From NCBI GenBank assembly GCA_903893935.1, contig CAITOD010000620.1, positions 1-6,751 on the forward strand: a DNA stretch of 6,751 nucleotides, written 5' to 3'. This DNA is from an uncultured Sphingomonadales bacterium. Its GTDB lineage: Bacteria > Pseudomonadota > Alphaproteobacteria > Sphingomonadales > Sphingomonadaceae. Below, piece by piece: positions 1-3,778 of the stretch. Position 1 is the first letter of the stretch. Each line of letters opens with the position of its first letter. Under the pieces are notes generated by a model, which did no database searches, was not told where the DNA came from, and saw only the letters and a program-made list of their open reading frames with translations. Made by a program: the position numbers and the translations under genes.

Positions 1-15
1 ATAGGGAATTTGATC

Positions 16-513
16 ATGAAGAAGATTGTACTTTCGGCTGTTATCGCTCTCTCGCTCTCCGCTCCGGCTTATGCCGCTTCGGGCAACACCTCGACCACTG
101 CCGGCTCTGCCGCGGCCGTTGTCATCGCGCCGATCACGCTGACCCACACTTCGGGCGCCGTGCTGAACTTCGGCAGCTTCACCACCGGCACCGGTGGTTC
201 GGTTGTCGTTACCCCTGCCAGCGTTGGCAGCGTGACGGGCGACGTCGGCTTCGTGCCTGGTTCGACCGAAGCCGCTGACGCGTTCAGCGTCAAGGGCGAC
301 CCGAACCGCAACTTCTCGATCGCCACGACCGGTGGCAGCGTGACGTTCGGTTCGACCTCGATGGCCTTCACGACGCTTGCGTCGGCCAACGCTGGCAAGC
401 TGGACACGACCGGCGCAGCAGCGTTCACCGTTGGCGGCACGCTGACGGTTGTCGGCACCGAACCGGCTGGCGCCTACACCGGCACCTACAACGCGACGGT
501 CACCTACAACTGA
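16..513 (+). CDS. Secreted DUF4402-type pilin-like subunit, paralogue 1
   Basis: This is a 165-residue secreted beta-rich protein, probably a structural subunit handled by the chaperone and usher-like protein encoded downstream. The ATG at 16 is chosen because AGGGA at 3-7 sits 8 nt upstream; an in-frame TTG at 10 has no such site. Residues 1-20 form a Sec signal peptide (KK n-region, hydrophobic core, AYA cleavage motif), and the mature protein begins ASGN. DUF4402-like landmarks are IAPI (37-40), LNFG (50-53), the GTGG turn, a GD-x-NRNFSI strand, VGGTL (139-143) and a closing GTYNATVTYN. The G-x-Y-x-G-x-Y-x-ATVTY ending resembles the last strand of archaic pilins such as spore-coat-U/Csu subunits, which is an inference. 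There is no cysteine. It is most similar in layout to the three genes that follow. Family assignment is fairly sure; the role as a fibre subunit is inferred from context. A free surface protein is the main alternative. Confidence 0.9.
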   Translation: MKKIVLSAVIALSLSAPAYAASGNTSTTAGSAAAVVIAPITLTHTSGAVLNFGSFTTGTGGSVVVTPASVGSVTGDVGFVPGSTEAADAFSVKGDPNRNFSIATTGGSVTFGSTSMAFTTLASANAGKLDTTGAAAFTVGGTLTVVGTEPAGAYTGTYNATVTYN

Positions 514-577
514 TCGCACGCTCTGTTCCGGCAACCGATGCGCAGCCTGGCTCGCACCAACTGCCGGAACAGCGAGC

Positions 578-610
578 AAGCCGCGGAAAGGGCAACCTTT
601 CCGCGGCTTT
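578..610 (+). terminator. Strong intrinsic-terminator-like hairpin after subunit gene 1
   Basis: A perfect 14-bp stem (AAGCCGCGGAAAGG at 578-591 with CCTTTCCGCGGCTT at 596-609) closes on a GCAA tetraloop and is followed by a short T run (TTTG). It lies 65 nt after the stop codon of the first subunit gene. It should stop transcription or protect the 3' end of the mRNA. The T tract is short, so termination may be partial. Confidence 0.8.
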
Positions 611-716
611 GTCGCAAGCCAAGGTGCATTAACCAGATTTGATCGGAGCGTGCCCCTGACCGGGCACACAAAGATCCGGCCTGGCAATGCGCGGGGCAAA
701 ACGGGGGCACTCCACC
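611..716 (+). promoter_or_regulatory. Leader region of subunit gene 2
   Basis: This stretch follows a strong terminator-like hairpin, so it should hold the promoter of the second subunit gene, although no clear -35/-10 pair is visible. It contains TTAACCAG at 629-636, close to the alphaproteobacterial CtrA half-site TTAACCAT. It also has a GC-rich hairpin, GTGCCC (650-655) with GGGCAC (662-667) and a 6-nt loop. A G-run at 703-707 is the likely weak ribosome-binding site. Promoter assignment is inferred only from position. Confidence 0.35.
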
Positions 717-1229
717 ATGAACAGCAATCGTCTTCGGGTCGCCGTTATTGCGGCCCTGCTCGGCGTCGCAGGGGCAACATCCGCCCAGGCCGCATCGGGC
801 AATCATTCGACGACAGCCGGCAGCGCGACCGCACACGTGATCGCACCGCTGGTGCTGCGCCATGTGCGTGGCCACGAGCTTAACTTCGGCTCGTTCTCGG
901 TCGGCACCGGTGGAACCGTTATGGTAAATTCGAACGGTTTAGGCTCTGTTAGCAACGATGTTCGTTTCGCGCCGGGCAGCGTGACTGCTGCCGACGAATT
1001 CGAAGTGACTGGCGACCATGACCGCAACTTTTCGATCGTCACCCATAGCGGAACGGTGAGAGATGGCAGCAAAATCATCCACTTCACCACCACGCCTTCG
1101 TCCGATCAGGGTCGGCTCAATACGCTTGGCCAGGCAACCTTTACGGTTGGCGGCACGCTGGCGCTGACCGGTAGTGAAACCGCGGGCACGTATCGCGGTA
1201 AATATCATGCGACAGTCACTTACGACTGA
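717..1229 (+). CDS. Secreted DUF4402-type pilin-like subunit, paralogue 2 (divergent)
   Basis: This is a 170-residue secreted protein of the same family as its neighbours. The ATG at 717 is preferred because it gives a normal signal peptide (MNSNRLR n-region, hydrophobic core, AQA cleavage before ASGN) and has a G-run at 703-707 upstream. An in-frame ATG at 687 would add ten charged residues and no clear ribosome site. It keeps the family frame: STTAGSA, VIAPL, LNFGSF, GTGGTV, NFSI, FTVGGTL, ending YHATVTYD. It is the odd member of the set. It has many more charged residues (HVRGHE, GDHDRN, HSGTVRDG), fewer Thr/Ala, and a run of less GC-rich codons near 920-960. This could mark a special subunit such as an adaptor, tip or base, or relaxed selection. 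There is no cysteine. Function is inferred from family and context. Confidence 0.88.
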   Translation: MNSNRLRVAVIAALLGVAGATSAQAASGNHSTTAGSATAHVIAPLVLRHVRGHELNFGSFSVGTGGTVMVNSNGLGSVSNDVRFAPGSVTAADEFEVTGDHDRNFSIVTHSGTVRDGSKIIHFTTTPSSDQGRLNTLGQATFTVGGTLALTGSETAGTYRGKYHATVTYD

Positions 1230-1239
1230 TCGCAATCCG

Positions 1240-1275
1240 GTCATGGGGTGGCAGGTTTGCCACCCCATGACTGTT
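1240..1275 (+). terminator. Strong intrinsic-terminator-like hairpin after subunit gene 2
   Basis: A perfect 14-bp stem (GTCATGGGGTGGCA at 1240-1253 with TGCCACCCCATGAC at 1258-1271) has a 4-nt GGTT loop and a short TGTTT tail. It begins 10 nt after the stop codon of the second subunit gene. Its sequence is unrelated to the hairpin after gene 1 although the stem length is the same. Confidence 0.8.
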
Positions 1276-1336
1276 TGGTTCGACCAGCTGCAAGCTCCAG
1301 ACGGAACCTGCGCTGCAAAAAGGGGACTTCTCAGAT

Positions 1337-1846
1337 ATGCGTAACCTTACAGCAGTTTTGCTCGCTCTGACCCTGAGCACGGTGCCGCTTGCGAGCGCCT
1401 ATGCAGCGTCGGGCAACACATCGACCACGAGCGGCGCGGTGGCAGCGGACATCGTCGCACCGATTGTGCTGACGCACACCACCGGGTCGGCGCTCAACTT
1501 CGGCAAGTTCACGGTCGGCAGCGGCGGCACAGTTGTCGTAACGGCAGCGGGCGCCGGCTCGGTGACGGGCTCGGTCAATTTTGTGCCGGGTGGCAACACG
1601 GTAACCGCCGACGCGTTTACGGTCACGGGCGACGACAATCGCAGTTTCAGCATCGCGACCACCAACAGCACGATCACCAACGGCACCAAGACCATGGCGT
1701 TCACCACCAAGGCTTCGGCGACGACCGAAAAGCTGAGTGCCACCGGCACGGCAACTTTCACGGTCGGCGGGACGTTGACCGTGGTCGGCACGGAAACGCC
1801 CGGAAGCTACACCGGCAGTTACAGCGCAACCGCGACGTACAACTGA
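1337..1846 (+). CDS. Secreted DUF4402-type pilin-like subunit, paralogue 3
   Basis: This is a 169-residue secreted beta-rich protein. The ATG at 1337 is supported by AGGGGA at 1321-1326, 10 nt upstream, and by the signal peptide that follows (MRNL n-region, Leu-rich core, AYA cleavage before ASGN). The mature protein has the full family pattern: IVAPIVLTH, LNFGKF, GSGGTVVV, VTGDDNR, FTVGGTLTVVGTE and the closing YTGSYSATATYN. It is Thr- and Ala-rich and lacks cysteine. It is closest to the fourth paralogue: the segment from IVAPIV to FTVG is nearly identical in protein and highly similar in DNA, pointing to the most recent duplication in the array. The last strand reads ATATY rather than the ATVTY of paralogues 1 and 2. 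A role as a major subunit exported with the downstream chaperone and usher-like protein is inferred. Confidence 0.9.
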   Translation: MRNLTAVLLALTLSTVPLASAYAASGNTSTTSGAVAADIVAPIVLTHTTGSALNFGKFTVGSGGTVVVTAAGAGSVTGSVNFVPGGNTVTADAFTVTGDDNRSFSIATTNSTITNGTKTMAFTTKASATTEKLSATGTATFTVGGTLTVVGTETPGSYTGSYSATATYN

Positions 1847-1874
1847 TCGCAAGCTTGACCAATGCCGGAGGTTT

Positions 1875-1897
1875 GAACGGGGCAATGCCCCGCGTTC
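1875..1897 (+). terminator. Weaker hairpin after subunit gene 3
   Basis: GGGGC (1879-1883) pairs with GCCCC (1887-1891) around an AAT loop. The stem is extended by GAAC (1875-1878) with GTTC (1894-1897) across a 2-nt bulge. It is followed by GTCTTG, with no T tract. It lies 28 nt after the third subunit gene. Termination here is less certain than after genes 1 and 2. Confidence 0.5.
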
Positions 1898-2085
1898 GTC
1901 TTGCGTGGTTGCGCCAGGTCCAACCAGGCGTGGTATTTATACCTAACCGGTTGTTAACCGTATTCGCCTAACACGCCGATCACGGGCAGGAAGCAACCGG
2001 TGATCGTTTGCAATGATCACGTTTGCGGAACTGCACGCGAAAAAACGCGGATGGTCCTCGCACGGAGGCCTCTTGCGCACTGGAC
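1898..2085 (+). promoter_or_regulatory. Palindrome-rich leader of subunit gene 4
   Basis: This is the longest non-coding stretch of the window when the upstream hairpin is included, and it is locally AT-rich. It holds GGTAT-TT-ATACC (1932-1943), the palindrome AACCGGTT (1945-1952) and CGGTT-GTT-AACCG (1948-1960). It also has three copies of the GATCAC hexamer in alternating orientation (1978-1983, 2000-2005 inverted, 2015-2020). The middle copy can pair with either neighbour: with the first as a 7-bp stem, or with the third as a 9-bp stem (one G-T pair) and a TGC loop. These look like operator or RNA-switch elements for the fourth subunit gene. No protein or ligand can be named. Confidence 0.4.
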
Positions 2086-2090
2086 GGAGG
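2086..2090 (+). promoter_or_regulatory. Ribosome-binding site that sets the start of subunit gene 4
   Basis: GGAGG lies 6 nt before the ATG at 2097. This decides against an upstream in-frame ATG at 2013, which falls inside the leader hairpin, would add 28 residues ahead of the signal peptide, and lacks a ribosome site. Confidence 0.85.
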
Positions 2091-2096
2091 TTTCGC

Positions 2097-2615
2097 ATGA
2101 TCATCAAGAACCGGTTTATGGCAGCTGCGCTGATTGCTGCCAGCTTTGCCAGCACCACCGTTGCAGCCCGCGCTGCTTCGGGCACTACGGCTACTGCTGC
2201 GGGTACGGCTTCGGCCACGATCGTTGCCCCGATCGTGCTGACGCACACCACCGGCTCGGCACTCAATTTCGGCAAGTTCACGGTCGGCGCAGGCGGCACC
2301 GTGGTCGTCACGCCCGCAGGCGCAGGCTCGACCACCAGCGACGTCGGCTTCGTACCCGGTGGCTCGACCACCACGGCCGATCAGTTTACGGTGACCGCCG
2401 ACGGCAACCGCAATTTCGGCATCACCACCACCAGTGGCACGATCAGCAACGGCACGAAGACGATGAGCTTCACCACCGTTCCGTCGTCGGCCTCGTTGAC
2501 TTCGAGCAGCAGCGGCACCGCCAACTTTACCGTCGGTGGCACTTTGACCGTTACGGGCACTGAAACCCCTGGCAGCTATACCGGCACGTATAACGCGACG
2601 GTGCAGTACCAGTAA
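2097..2615 (+). CDS. Secreted DUF4402-type pilin-like subunit, paralogue 4
   Basis: This is a 172-residue secreted protein, last of the subunit array and nearest the chaperone gene. Residues 1-26 are a signal peptide (MIIKNRF n-region, Ala-rich core, ARA cleavage before ASGT). The mature part carries IVAPIVLTH, LNFGKF, GAGGTVVV, a NRNFGI strand, FTVGGTLTVTGTE and the closing GTYNATVQY. It is very Thr/Ser-rich, with a Ser run near SSSS in place of the GKL segment of the other copies, and has no cysteine. Its first half is almost identical to paralogue 3. It differs from the other three copies in ending with TAA and in lacking the shared TGATCGCA stop context. Its strong ribosome site suggests it is made in quantity. 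A pilin-like role is inferred. Confidence 0.9.
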   Translation: MIIKNRFMAAALIAASFASTTVAARAASGTTATAAGTASATIVAPIVLTHTTGSALNFGKFTVGAGGTVVVTPAGAGSTTSDVGFVPGGSTTTADQFTVTADGNRNFGITTTSGTISNGTKTMSFTTVPSSASLTSSSSGTANFTVGGTLTVTGTETPGSYTGTYNATVQYQ

Positions 2616-2655
2616 GCGGCTGACGGGTATGTTGGCCGGCACCGGCTCCACGCAA

Positions 2656-2682
2656 ACAGCCCGCTTGGCAAAGGCGGGCTGT
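2656..2682 (+). terminator. Hairpin after subunit gene 4
   Basis: ACAGCCCGC (2656-2664) pairs perfectly with GCGGGCTGT (2674-2682) over a 9-nt loop, which can tighten by two further pairs. There is no T tract afterwards. It lies 40 nt past the subunit stop and 88 nt before the chaperone start, so it could reduce read-through from subunits into the chaperone-usher pair. Confidence 0.65.
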
Positions 2683-2727
2683 CCTGCTTGGGGTGGTTCT
2701 GAAAATAAACGATTTTTATGAAGCATC

Positions 2728-2743
2728 TGGGGGTGAGCCCCCA
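2728..2743 (+). promoter_or_regulatory. Compact GC hairpin in the chaperone leader
   Basis: TGGGGG (2728-2733) pairs with CCCCCA (2738-2743) around a TGAG tetraloop. It ends 13 nt before the chaperone ribosome-binding site, AGGAGGG. It is too close to the ribosome site, and lacks the T tail, for a typical terminator; a leader or mRNA-stability element is more likely. A promoter for the chaperone gene probably lies in 2683-2727, but no convincing -35/-10 pair is seen. Confidence 0.45.
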
Positions 2744-2756
2744 AACATGCCAGTTC

Positions 2757-2763
2757 AGGAGGG
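2757..2763 (+). promoter_or_regulatory. Ribosome-binding site that sets the chaperone start
   Basis: AGGAGGG lies 7 nt before the ATG at 2771. It rules out the longer in-frame start at 2693, which would place 26 non-signal residues ahead of the export signal. Confidence 0.9.
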
Positions 2764-2770
2764 CGCCAAG

Positions 2771-3778
2771 ATGATCAATCGTTCGAACGCATTGACCCGC
2801 AAGCCCGGCGTATCGCAGCCGACGGCGGTGCTGGCATTGCTGCTGTGCACGGCCATGCCGGCGATTGCCGCGGCCCAGGCGGCGGCTCCTGCTGCCAAAC
2901 CCGCTGCGGCGGCCGCCGACACCACCGGTCAGCCGCCGGCCGATGCTCCGACCAACGCGCAGGCGCCTGCGGGCGCTGTCGGCGGTCTGGGCGATATCAA
3001 TCTCTATCCCAAGCGCGTGGTGGTCGATGATCGCAACCGCGTGGCGAGTGTCGGGGTTTACAACAAGACCACCAACACCGGCGATTATGACATCACCATC
3101 ACCGACATGATGATGACCAGCGAAGGCAAACTGGTCGAACTCGCTACTGCCAAGGACGGCGACCCGATCAAGGCCAAAGTCAAGACCGCGAGCGAAATGG
3201 TCCGCTGGTCGCCGCACCGCTTTACACTGGCGGGCAACGAATCGCAGATCATCCGCCTGATGGTGCGCGTCTCGCCCGATTTGCCGGCGGGTGAATACCG
3301 CACGCATTTTTCCGCGATTGCAGTGCCGCCCGGCGATGACGGGCTGACCATCGACGATGCCGCCAAGAACAAGCCGGCCGCCAATGGCATCGGGGTCAAG
3401 ATCACGCCGCGATTCGGGATTGCCATCCCGGTGATCGTGCGCGTCGGTGAAACCACGCTGACCTCGGGCCTCAAGGATCTGGCGGTGACCAGCGCGCCGA
3501 GCGGCGAGAAATTCGTCAAGCTGACCATCACGCGCAGCGGCACGCGGTCTTCGTTCGGCGACATTCTGGTTACCGCGCCGGGCGCCCCCAAGCCGGTCGG
3601 CGTGTTGCGCGGGGTGGGCGTCTATACCGAAGTCGACGAGCGCACGGTGACCGTGCCGGTCGATCCCAAGCTGGACGCAAAGTTCCTGGCCAAAGGCGGC
3701 AAATTGACCGTCAGCTATGACGACGACGACACCGCGCCCGGCAAAACGCTTGTCAAACAGGACTTCACCATCCCGTGA
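2771..3778 (+). CDS. PapD-like periplasmic pilus/fimbrial chaperone
   Basis: This is a 335-residue periplasmic chaperone of the PapD fold. Such proteins hold unfolded pilin subunits by lending them a beta strand and deliver them to the outer-membrane usher. Residues 1 to about 37 are a signal peptide with a long n-region (AAAQA cleavage area). An Ala/Pro-rich linker runs to about residue 72, then two Ig-like domains follow. Visible PapD-type features are YPKRVVV (79-85, Arg82 probably matching the conserved strand-A Arg), R-x-ASVGVYN, RWSPHRFTL, the Q-x-IRLMVR strand, LPAGEYRTH and IAIPVIVRVG. The closing strand pattern is LTVSYDDDDTAPGKT. At about 300 mature residues it is longer than the usual 210-230, because of the linker and insertions. 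The only cysteine is in the signal peptide. Its stop overlaps a candidate usher start (GTGA, 3775-3778), suggesting translational coupling. Fold and role are well supported; the clade is not determined. Confidence 0.88.
   Translation: MINRSNALTRKPGVSQPTAVLALLLCTAMPAIAAAQAAAPAAKPAAAAADTTGQPPADAPTNAQAPAGAVGGLGDINLYPKRVVVDDRNRVASVGVYNKTTNTGDYDITITDMMMTSEGKLVELATAKDGDPIKAKVKTASEMVRWSPHRFTLAGNESQIIRLMVRVSPDLPAGEYRTHFSAIAVPPGDDGLTIDDAAKNKPAANGIGVKITPRFGIAIPVIVRVGETTLTSGLKDLAVTSAPSGEKFVKLTITRSGTRSSFGDILVTAPGAPKPVGVLRGVGVYTEVDERTVTVPVDPKLDAKFLAKGGKLTVSYDDDDTAPGKTLVKQDFTIP

Larger units (their letters stand above)
16..2615 (+). repeat. Tandem array of four diverged paralogous subunit genes
   Basis: Four direct copies of one gene, 510-600 nt apart from start to start, share signal-peptide cleavage before ASG, the IAP-LNFG block, the VGGTL block and the final Y-x-ATxxY strand. 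The middle third varies. Three copies also share the 8-nt stop context TGATCGCA (511-518, 1227-1234, 1844-1851), so duplication probably included some 3' flank. Copies 3 and 4 are closest over their first half. Confidence 0.85.

Noticed and set aside
449..883. + strand open frame of 144 codons bridging subunit genes 1 and 2
   Set aside because: It overlaps both real genes in another frame, crosses a strong terminator hairpin and has Arg/Pro-rich shadow composition.
16..2615. Subunit array as a CRISPR or short tandem repeat
   Set aside because: The repeat unit is a whole diverged gene with conserved protein motifs, not short identical repeats with spacers.
1980..2744. Open frame of 254 codons on the - strand over subunit gene 4
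   Set aside because: It runs antisense through a clear signal-peptide protein and both flanking leaders, with no ribosome site or recognisable motif.
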